Positions 9,380 to 17,936 of a stretch of 64,000 nt of DNA are shown here, piece after piece. The stretch is from an uncultured Lachnospira sp. (lineage in GTDB: Bacteria > Bacillota > Clostridia > Lachnospirales > Lachnospiraceae), in the NCBI GenBank assembly GCA_946186125.1, contig CAMHLZ010000006.1, positions 17,895-81,894 of the forward strand, written 5' to 3'. The first letter of the stretch is position 1. Each line of letters starts with the position of its first letter. The position numbers and the translations under genes are program-made. Below the pieces are notes generated by a model that made no database searches, was not told the DNA's origin, and saw only the letters and a program-made list of their open reading frames with translations.

Positions 9380-9511
9380 CCAAAATGTTGATTGGATATA
9401 TGATTTTAATGCCCAAAATGTTGATGGAATACAGGATTTACATATCCAAAATGTTGATGAAGATACAATTTTTGGCATCCAAAATGTTGATGCGTTTAAA
9501 ATTACGTAAGT
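9380..9511 (+). repeat. 33-bp tandem array 2 (4 units)
   Basis: CCAAAATGTTGAT at 9380, 9413, 9446, 9479 (exact 33-bp period), each followed by about 20 variable nt. Confidence 0.92.
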
Positions 9512-9547
9512 ATAGCCTGCGTGATTCGGGTATCTGGAGGTGGATTT

Positions 9548-10852
9548 GTGTTAAAAAGAAAGGCATCAGAAGAAATAAAAAAATGGATTAAAAGAAAAGA
9601 AAAAAAGTGTCTGGTTGTGCAAGGTGCAAGGCAAACAGGAAAGACATATGTTATTGAGCGGTTTGCGGAAGAAAACTATGAGGAAATTGTGGAAATTAAT
9701 TTTAAGGAAACAATTTCTGCAAAGGATGTTTTTGCAGGTGATTTGACCGTAGACGGCATGGTTATGGCACTTAGATTTCGTTTTCCTGAAAAGAAAATTC
9801 AACCTGGTAAAACATTGATATTTTTAGATGAGATACAGGAATGTGAAGAGGCAATCACTTCGCTTAAGTTTTGGGCAGTTGATAACAGATATGATGTTAT
9901 TGCATCAGGGTCATTACTTGGTATTGATTATAAACGGGCATCTTCGTATCCGGTAGGTTATGTTGATTATCAGATGATGTATGGATTGGATTTTGAGGAA
10001 TTCCTTTGGGCTATGGGGGTTAAAGATGAGATGGTAGAATCACTCTGTGAATTTTTGGATAGAAAAAAAGTAATTCCGGAGTCAGTTCATAAACAGATGA
10101 TGAATTATTACAGGCAGTTTATCGCAACAGGCGGTATGCCTGAAGTTGTACAAAATTATGTTAATAATAAGGATTTTAGAGATGTGGATTCTATTCAGAG
10201 AAATCTATTGAAAGGCTACCAATATGATATTGCACACTATGCAACAGCTGAAGAAAAACTTAAAGCGGAAAAATGCTATCTTTCTCTGGCTAAACAGTTA
10301 CTTGATAAAGAAAATCACAAATTCCAGTACAAAGAGATTGAACATGGTGCAAGAGCACAAAAGTATTACTCAAGTATAGAATGGCTGCTGCGTTCAGACA
10401 TGGTTCATTTGTGCAGGCGCGTAACAGATATCAGGTATGATCTGGAGGATTATTCAAGAGATGATTTTTTCAGGGTGTACACGACAGATTTATCACTTGT
10501 AATTGCTATGAAAGATTTTTCGTTGAAGCAATATATAGTTGAAAATACACTGTCAGGAAATACAAAGGGCGGTTTATATGAATGCGCAATAGCTGACACA
10601 CTCCACAAAAAAGGATACCCATTGTATTTTTATAAAAATGATACAACAAAGAAAGAATTAGATTTCATTATACAAAAAGAAGGTCAGGTTATACCTATAG
10701 AAGTTAAAAGTGGAAATGCACGTGCAGATTCATTAAATAAAATAATGAAAAAAAAGAAATTAACTTTGGGATATAAGTTTGTTGATGGAAATATTGGTGT
10801 TAATGAAGATGGTGTTGTTACGTTGCCTTTGTATATGGCGACATTTATATAG
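9548..10852 (+). CDS. AAA+ ATPase with DUF4143-type C-terminus
   Basis: VVQGARQTGKTYVIERF (Walker A), LIFLDEIQECEEA (Walker B), ASGSLLGI, C-terminal ELDFIIQKEGQVIPIEVKSG (PD-(D/E)XK-like). GTG at 9548 with GGAGGTGGATTT upstream. Confidence 0.9.
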   Translation: MLKRKASEEIKKWIKRKEKKCLVVQGARQTGKTYVIERFAEENYEEIVEINFKETISAKDVFAGDLTVDGMVMALRFRFPEKKIQPGKTLIFLDEIQECEEAITSLKFWAVDNRYDVIASGSLLGIDYKRASSYPVGYVDYQMMYGLDFEEFLWAMGVKDEMVESLCEFLDRKKVIPESVHKQMMNYYRQFIATGGMPEVVQNYVNNKDFRDVDSIQRNLLKGYQYDIAHYATAEEKLKAEKCYLSLAKQLLDKENHKFQYKEIEHGARAQKYYSSIEWLLRSDMVHLCRRVTDIRYDLEDYSRDDFFRVYTTDLSLVIAMKDFSLKQYIVENTLSGNTKGGLYECAIADTLHKKGYPLYFYKNDTTKKELDFIIQKEGQVIPIEVKSGNARADSLNKIMKKKKLTLGYKFVDGNIGVNEDGVVTLPLYMATFI

Positions 10853-10863
10853 GAGGTGGATTT

Positions 10864-11331
10864 GTGAATAAAATGTTATTATATCATGGAAGTGACACGG
10901 AATTTTTTTTTCCTGAAATAAGAAAAACAAAGTATACAAAAGATTTTTCATGGGGATTTTATTGCACAAATAATTTTGAACAAGCATATAAATGGGCTTA
11001 TAGAAAATCAAAAAAAGGAATTGTAAATATCTATTCTTATAATCCAAATGATGTACTTAATTTTTTGCGATTTGATAAAATGACGGATGAGTGGTTAGAT
11101 TTTATTGGAAAATGTCGTGCAGGATATGTACACGATTATGATATTGTAGAGGGACCAATGGCAGATGACACAATTTGGAATTTTGTAAATGATTTTCTTG
11201 CAGGAAATATAAGTAGAAAAGTATTCTGGGACTATGCAGAATTTAAACATCCGACGCATCAGATAAGCTTTCATACGCTGAGAGCACTTGACTGTTTGAA
11301 ATTTGAGAGAGGTGAGAATGTAAATGGATGA
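10864..11331 (+). CDS. DUF3990-like protein (ADP-ribosyltransferase-like fold)
   Basis: LYHGSDTEFFFPEIRKTKYTKDFSWGFYCTNNFEQAYKWA is the DUF3990 N-terminal signature as I recall it. Confidence 0.7.
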   Translation: MNKMLLYHGSDTEFFFPEIRKTKYTKDFSWGFYCTNNFEQAYKWAYRKSKKGIVNIYSYNPNDVLNFLRFDKMTDEWLDFIGKCRAGYVHDYDIVEGPMADDTIWNFVNDFLAGNISRKVFWDYAEFKHPTHQISFHTLRALDCLKFERGENVNG

Positions 11332-11767
11332 TAAGAGAAAAGATGATGTTTTTTACGTATGTACATTGATAGAATATATATCAAGAGAAACACATAATCA
11401 CAGGAAAGATGTTATTTCATGTTTTAATAAAAATGATTTAACCAGACAATTAAGAGTAGCAGAATTAAATCATTGCCTGTCTTTTGGACAGGTTTCAGAC
11501 GAGCTTATAGAAGAGTATAATATATCTAATGGAGACTATGATACAGTGGCAGAATGTAAATATACAGTTCCTTCAGTAACATCAATTGGGAGAGTATATC
11601 AGATGCTTGTATTGTCTGTATACAAGGATGATGATGTTGAGCAGGCGATAATAGATGTATTCTCATCTTTTATAAGTGATGAGATATCTGAGTTTAACTC
11701 AAACGTTTATTACAGTAATCCTGATTATTTAAGATGCTCATATCTGGAGGGAAGAATGCTTGAGTAA
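11324..11767 (+). CDS. Small protein translationally coupled to the DUF3990-like gene; candidate antitoxin/partner
   Basis: Starts 8 nt before the upstream stop; 147 aa, no clear family recognised. Confidence 0.5.
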   Translation: MDDKRKDDVFYVCTLIEYISRETHNHRKDVISCFNKNDLTRQLRVAELNHCLSFGQVSDELIEEYNISNGDYDTVAECKYTVPSVTSIGRVYQMLVLSVYKDDDVEQAIIDVFSSFISDEISEFNSNVYYSNPDYLRCSYLEGRMLE

Positions 11768-12200
11768 CGACAAAAAATATATATAAAGCATATTGCAAAA
11801 TGTCCCTTCGGTTCGTTACTATAATTAACGAAAATTTATACTTGAAAACGATGTGTCTATGTGTTGCATTGGATATGAAAAGAAAAAATCGCCCACAAGA
11901 TGGGTTGACCAATAGTTTTGATAGAAAATCCACCCTGTATTATCCAAAGTATTGGGATGGTTTTTCTATGTATTAGAACATTAGTGACAAATCAAATAAA
12001 TGAACTCTCGGAATCATGAGTAGCCCCAAAGTGGCATGATAGTATGTAGGATTATGCTGTGTAACTGTTCTATTGTTTACACAGCTGTTTTTATTTGACG
12101 TGTGACAAAAAACAATATATAATAGAACGTAAATATATTACGAGCGGCAAACAAAAATGCAAAACAATAAACATGACATAGAAGAAAGGGGAGAAACAAG

Positions 12201-13007
12201 TTGAGAATTATAAAGGAAAAACAAAATCTTACTTATTTACAGTGGTCTCATATTAGAAGTTCCAGTGGGACTGCCGGAAGTTTTTTAAAGTCAGAATCAA
12301 TTTTGAACCGAAAAAAAACATATTATAAACTGTCAAATTTTGATCCACTAAATGGAGTTATAGGACATGAGTGTATAAATGAAATCATAGTGGATAGATT
12401 GTTGACATTATTAGGGGTAGAACATTTAAATTATGAGTTGATTAATGCTGATATTGAAATAGAAAATCATGTATATAGTGCTTATATATGTTCATCTTTA
12501 GATTTTAAAGAAAGTGGAGAAAGCAAAATAGCTATAGAGGATTTTTATAGGACAAATGCTTGTAAAGGGGAATCACATTATGATTTTTGTAAACGTTTTC
12601 AGTGGCAAAAATATGTAGATACAATGCTCGCTGTTGATTATATCATTCTTAACAGGGACAGGCACGGTGCTAATATTGAAGTGTTAAGAAATTCAAGAAC
12701 ACATACCCTTAGAATTGCACCACTGTTTGATCATGGATTATCTTTGCTTTGTTCCTGTTTTACTGATGAGGATGCCATGAAATTTGATATCTATGAGGAT
12801 AAACGATGTCAGAATTTTATTGGTGGATATTCATGTTATGAAAATTTGAAACTGATTAAAAATAAAAGAGATATTTTTCTTAATCAATTACACCAATCGG
12901 ACAGACAATTTATATTTGATGGTTTAGAAGATGTCTTATCAGAGACTTTTATAGATAGAATATGGAATATGATTTATGGAAGGTATGAGATTTATGAAAA
13001 TTTATGA
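12201..13007 (+). CDS. HipA-like kinase-fold protein
   Basis: VDYIILNRDRHGANIEVLRNSRTHTLRIAPLFDHGLSLL resembles the HipA catalytic loop and metal-binding motif; TTG start with GGGGAG upstream. Confidence 0.65.
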   Translation: MRIIKEKQNLTYLQWSHIRSSSGTAGSFLKSESILNRKKTYYKLSNFDPLNGVIGHECINEIIVDRLLTLLGVEHLNYELINADIEIENHVYSAYICSSLDFKESGESKIAIEDFYRTNACKGESHYDFCKRFQWQKYVDTMLAVDYIILNRDRHGANIEVLRNSRTHTLRIAPLFDHGLSLLCSCFTDEDAMKFDIYEDKRCQNFIGGYSCYENLKLIKNKRDIFLNQLHQSDRQFIFDGLEDVLSETFIDRIWNMIYGRYEIYENL

Positions 13008-13791
13008 GATAATAGATTTTGAAAATAAATTTTCAATCGGTGTTCTAATTTACTATGAAAAGAAAAAACAGTTCATCATTGAACTTCAGGATTATTTGGA
13101 CGAGTGGACAGCACCATTACTTTTTAGCGCTTTGGTGAAAAAGAATATATATACAATCCCAAGAGAGCTGAGTCGTTTATGGGTACAGGAAAGAATTATT
13201 CCAAGAGACAGACAAAATATTGGTGATATACTAAAAAATCATGGATTAGAATCATACGATGAGATGAAATTTTTAGAGATTTCCCGGGGAAAATGTTCTC
13301 AGGATTACTTATATATCAAAAGAATCGATAGATTACCGAACTATGCCGCTCACAGAAGAAAAAAGAATGTGTTAGAGTGTTTTCCGTGCAATAATAGGGA
13401 ACTGATATGTTTTTTTATGGATGATGTAGTGAAAAAAATTAATTTAAATGATATATCTAATGAAGAAGGGGTTGATAAAATACTAGAGTTTGACCAGTTA
13501 TATCAGTCTTGTATGGTTGGACCGGGAGGATACTGTGTCACGTTCAATGATTCAATTGATATTGCAGCGGGGACTCTTTATGATGCTGGTCAGGTAATAC
13601 CGCTCTCGAGAGATGATTTTGTAAATTTTGCAAATAAAAATCTGTTGGACACTACGGAATGCTGTGAGTTGTTGGAGTGTTCCAGACAGAATATCGGGTA
13701 TATGGCAAAAAAACAGCATATCACACCTGTCAAGGAAAATGTGAAGGGTAACCTTTATCTGAGGGGAGATATTCAAAAAAATATGTGGTAG
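12994..13791 (+). CDS. Partner of HipA-like kinase with C-terminal HTH-like region
   Basis: Overlaps the kinase stop; C-terminus NLLDTTECCELLECSRQNIGYMAKKQHITPVKENVKGNLYLRGDI resembles a DNA-binding HTH. Confidence 0.55.
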   Translation: MKIYEIIDFENKFSIGVLIYYEKKKQFIIELQDYLDEWTAPLLFSALVKKNIYTIPRELSRLWVQERIIPRDRQNIGDILKNHGLESYDEMKFLEISRGKCSQDYLYIKRIDRLPNYAAHRRKKNVLECFPCNNRELICFFMDDVVKKINLNDISNEEGVDKILEFDQLYQSCMVGPGGYCVTFNDSIDIAAGTLYDAGQVIPLSRDDFVNFANKNLLDTTECCELLECSRQNIGYMAKKQHITPVKENVKGNLYLRGDIQKNMW

Positions 13792-14016
13792 TCTTGTGTA
13801 AAGCAATAATTGACGTTAAATGTGACTGTTTTGTTTTTTTTATACAAAAAAAGCAGAAAATAGACATTTGACGTCATTTTTTTTCATAAATACAATACAA
13901 TGATATAATCATATTGTGAATAACATATATGACAGCTCGAGCAAAAAACATGTATTCAACAAAACTTTGCACAAACATTCATTTTTCTATGAATATTTGA
14001 AGGAGATATATGGTAC

Positions 14017-14817
14017 ATGAAAAAAATATTTCAAATAGCAGCAGTCTTATTTTTTTGTTATTATTTATTGCTATTGTTCTGGGATTATTCGAATTTGCTG
14101 GAGAATACCCTGAATAAGGATGTAATCAAAGTTGAAATGACAAACAATTCTGAGATAACTAACCAGAAATATATAGAGAAGATAAAAAATATTTGTAAAG
14201 AAACTGATACTAGTCTTTACTATAGAATGTACAATAAAAAAACAATGACATATTATATAGTAGACGAAAATCATAATTTTTTTGAGATGAATCTAAATGA
14301 AAAATTAGATAGAAATCAGTATCTTACTACAAAAGGAACTAAAGGTCATCAAATGAATTATATTTGCATAAATAAAGTTTGTGAATTGCGAAACATTGAT
14401 GAAATAAGAGAGTACAAATTAGATGCGGCTACATTTTATGTTAAGACAAAAAATTATAATGCATTTGACGATTGTTGTGAAAAAAATGGTATTTCATTAG
14501 AAAAACTTGAAATGACAACAACAAGATTAAGTGCAGTTAACTTTGAGAATATGATGATAGCGGTGGCGTTGATGGCGTTGGTATTCATTATGTACAATTT
14601 ATCAATTAAACGAAATGTATTCATTAGAAGAATGAGTGGTTTTAGTGATGTTGACAACTTTTTTTATTCTATGAAGAAAGAGATAAAGTTAATTGGGATT
14701 CCCTGTGCATGCTTGTTTGTGACAGCATGTGCGATAATGGCTATTTTTTACCCACGAATGGTGGTTAGTTTTATGGAGTTGTATAGATGGGGAGAATTTG
14801 ATAATATTATTAGCTAA
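14017..14817 (+). CDS. Integral membrane protein, bacteriocin-associated/DUF1430-like N-terminal portion
   Basis: N-terminal TM segment, large extracytoplasmic loop, C-terminal TM pair; ABC-permease-like architecture at about one third to one half the usual length. Confidence 0.35.
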   Translation: MKKIFQIAAVLFFCYYLLLLFWDYSNLLENTLNKDVIKVEMTNNSEITNQKYIEKIKNICKETDTSLYYRMYNKKTMTYYIVDENHNFFEMNLNEKLDRNQYLTTKGTKGHQMNYICINKVCELRNIDEIREYKLDAATFYVKTKNYNAFDDCCEKNGISLEKLEMTTTRLSAVNFENMMIAVALMALVFIMYNLSIKRNVFIRRMSGFSDVDNFFYSMKKEIKLIGIPCACLFVTACAIMAIFYPRMVVSFMELYRWGEFDNIIS

Positions 14818-14889
14818 AGAGGGAAAATAAAGCAGACAGAAATTGAGAATGTAGGAAAGGAGATGGAAAGCTAAATTCAGAAAAAGGGA

Positions 14890-15165
14890 GCGAAGAGAAA
14901 GGGAAATCCTATCACTGCAACCTATGCAGTTGAAGGCGATACAATTGATATAGAATTGCTTATGCCGATAGACGTAAGTGTTGATTCTTCAGATAAATTT
15001 GTTTTAAAAAATAAAATTAAAATAGTTAATGCTGTGGTTGTTGCCTTTAAGGGGCATCCTATGAGGTTACAGGACGCATGTGGCAGATTGAATCAGTACA
15101 TAGCAGACGGATATGTTAAATCCAGACAATACAGAAGTAGACGTATATGTGGGAATAAGTTCTAA
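14890..15165 (+). pseudogene. Possible GyrI-like effector-binding domain fragment
   Basis: NPITATYAVEGDTIDIELLMPIDVSVD...IKIVNAVVVAFKGHPMRLQDACGRLNQYIADG; no N-terminal start or HTH domain. Confidence 0.35.
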
Positions 15166-15367
15166 TATATTATAATTCACGTTATAAATCAGATTTGCAA
15201 AAAGTGATTTCCCTGCAAACTGTTTTATATAAAAATGGGATGCTAATATAATTCGCGAAAACCATCAGTGTCCCCAAAGATAGCACTTTTGAAAAAGCAC
15301 CCGGGTAGAGTATATCGTTTTTTCAATTTCGTGTAAACCAAAATACAATAAAAGTAGAAAAAAACAG

Positions 15368-16284
15368 TGAATAGAATAATAAAGTCAGTTACAGTAATAC
15401 TTGCGATATGTGTCTATTTTTTTGTAATTTGATTTGCGTAAAAGCAGATAATTATAAATCATGGAATAATATGTCTGCAGATAAAAAAATCAGATTATTG
15501 AAAAATTAATGACAGATGTTGAGCGTGCAAAGACAACAGGAGATATTAAGAATTTCAATAAAAAAATTGAATCAAAACAATTAAATGTTTTAGAAGGTAA
15601 AACATACGAAGAAATAGAGTCGCTATTAAATAATAGTTATTGTGGAAATAAATCAGAAAATACGGAAGGCGGAATAATATCTGATCCAGTCGATTATCTG
15701 AGAAGTACGGTTGGTAAGAAAAAAGATTCATATAAAGTTGTGGAAAGTAAGGATTGTACATGGAGTACTTATTATAATATGGATGAGTTTAGAAAAGAAG
15801 AGAACAATTGTACTTTGACGGCACTAACTAATGTTATGGGGTGTTTTAAAAATATAGGTTATAATCAAATTCCGGATGGAAAAGAGTTATATGATTTGAT
15901 AGAAAAAAGAGCAAAAAAATTGGGATACAAATCGAGTAAAGGTCTCTCGGTAACTAAAAACAATAATTTAGTTATTGATACATGGAGAAAGGGCATGGAC
16001 TATCCAGATGGTAAAGGGAAAAATGATTATTTGTGGACAAAAAAACATTAATATCACAAATTAAAAAAAATAGGCCTTATATGTTTTCATTAGCAACTGG
16101 TCAGTATAGCGATCATACAGTTGCAGTGTTAGGATATGAAGTATATAAGAATACTCGAACTGAAAAAGAGTATACTTTTCTAAAAGTTGCAGATGGTTGG
16201 TCGTATGGATTGAGATATATGTCGCTAAGCGAGTCATATATAGGATGTCAGACTACGATTGTGCCGCCTTCAAAAGTAGAATAA
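15368..16284 (+). pseudogene. Secreted C39-like cysteine peptidase, frameshifted
   Basis: Signal-peptide-like start MNRIIKSVTVILAICVYFF. Cys in ENNCTLTALTNVMG and His in SDHTVAVLGYE lie in different frames; a break at the A7 tract 16039-16045 and others upstream. Confidence 0.6.
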
Positions 16285-16395
16285 TTGGTTAAATATGATA
16301 TTGACATTTTAGTTATATATATTAACATATAAAAGAGGTTACAATTTTTATGTAAGTTTTTTAGTTGAAAATGAATGATAATAGGAGGATATAAT

Positions 16396-16650
16396 ATGTT
16401 TTCAAATGGAATTATTGTAGGAAGTGTAGCAGTTGTTATTGTATTGGCTATAGTAGCGTTAATTAGTATTAAAAAATCAAATATAAAAAAAGGGTTTTCT
16501 GTCTCACTTGTACTAGTAGGAATTATATTTGTTTTGTTGGGAGCATATTTAGTTAGAATGTATTCATGGAGAATAATTGCATATGCTTTTATTAGCGTTG
16601 GAATAATTGTAATTCTTGGAACCAGTGTTGCTGCAAAGAGAATAAAATAA
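16396..16650 (+). CDS. Small two-TM membrane protein
   Basis: MFSNGIIVGSVAVVIVLAIVALISIKK...SVSLVLVGIIFVLLGAYL; ribosome-binding-site-like GGAGG upstream. Confidence 0.5.
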   Translation: MFSNGIIVGSVAVVIVLAIVALISIKKSNIKKGFSVSLVLVGIIFVLLGAYLVRMYSWRIIAYAFISVGIIVILGTSVAAKRIK

Positions 16651-17267
16651 AACATCACATAAAAATAATTGTGCTGTCGCTTTAAATTTAGTGATAGCAC
16701 TGTTTTTTTACACATATTTTAAGTGATGTCTGCTTAGGACAAAATAAAAGTATTATAAAACATTGAAAATACTGTGTTTTAAGTCTTTTGCTGTTTCGCA
16801 CTTAGGAAGAACGTCATCAATAGTAGAGCAGATTTTAAATAAACCATATAAAGAATAACAAATAAAAAAACACTTCGTAAAAATGGGAGTTGACGGATTA
16901 ACCCCAAAAAGCTGTGTGGCATTTTTTCACGAGGTACCTGTTCCGGAGAAATTGAAAAAGCTGGAAGCGGATTTACTAAATGTAGAAAAAACAAAATTTT
17001 AAAATCATTGTTTATGATAAAATGGATGCTATAATATTTGTATATTATTAGCGGAGGTTATAAATATTAAGCATAGAATATACCGCCTTTTTATAAATAA
17101 TTAACATGTTAATATTAGTATATAATTCAGAATAAGTCAAATAAACAAAAATTTCAGAAGAAGGTGATCATTTGAATTTACAACACAGTTTAGCAGAATT
17201 ACTTGCAAGAAATGATAGTGTTATTATCAACACTTGACTTTTTTTACTAATATAGAATAATTATCAC

Positions 17268-17369
17268 AAACTTGCGCATTATACTGTTATGGAGTGAATT
17301 TAAACATGCGTATTGTCTGCTTTTGGATGATGCGCAAACTTGCGCATTATTCAAAGAGGTGCTGTTATG
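17268..17369 (+). repeat. 34-bp tandem array 3 (3 units)
   Basis: AAACTTGCGCATTAT at 17268, AAACATGCGTATTGT at 17302, AAACTTGCGCATTAT at 17336; the third unit ends at the ATG of the ATPase remnant. Confidence 0.85.
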
Positions 17370-17876
17370 ATACTGAAACGAAAAATGTACGACAAGCTGT
17401 TGACGCTCAAAAACAAGCTAAGCGGCAAAAAAGCCTTTCTGATAGAGGGGGCGAGGCGTATCGGCAAGTCAACGATATGTGAAGAGTTCGGTAAGAATGA
17501 ATATAAAAGCTATATCCTCATCGATTTTGCCAAGTGTCCCGACGAGGTCAGGGACTATTTCGTCAAGTACATGAACGATCTTGATGCGTTCTTCATGCTT
17601 TTATCCACATACTACGGTGTGAGGTTGCATGAACGTGAGTCGCTTATCATCTTTGACGAGGTGCAGATTTTTCTGATATCAAATAACAGCAAGCTTAAAT
17701 ACAAGATGTTCCCGATAGAGGTCAAGTCGGGAAAGAAATATTCTATCGAGTCGCTCAAACGCTTCAAGGAGAAATACAAGGCTCGGATAGGTGTATGCTA
17801 TGTGATACACCCACGCAATCTTAGCTTTAAAGAAGATATCATATGCATACCACCTTACATGACGATCTGTCTATAA
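17367..17876 (+). pseudogene. AAA+/DUF4143-type ATPase with internal deletion
   Basis: IEGARRIGKSTICEEF and LIIFDEVQ fused directly to KYKMFPIEVKSGKKYSIESLKRFKEKY; the central domain is missing. Confidence 0.8.
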
Positions 17877-17881
17877 AAACA

Positions 17882-17911
17882 CCGCCGTTCAGGACAAACC
17901 TGAACGGCGGT
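17882..17911. terminator. Bidirectional terminator-like hairpin
   Basis: CCGCCGTTCAGG-acaaa-CCTGAACGGCGG. Confidence 0.75.
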
Positions 17912-17936
17912 TAACAATTCCGGGCATTTCAAACAA

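Noticed and set aside
9380-9511. Mini CRISPR-like array (constant core plus variable ~20 nt)
   Set aside because: The core is only about 13 nt, the array has four units, no cas genes are nearby, and similar-period arrays with different cores precede related ATPases. Protein-binding iterons are more likely.
16861-17001. Possible coding remnant (…KMGVDGLTPKSCVAFFHEVPVPEKLKKLEADLLNVEKTKF*)
   Set aside because: Open for a short stretch, but no family could be recognised and no start signal was found; not reported as a feature.
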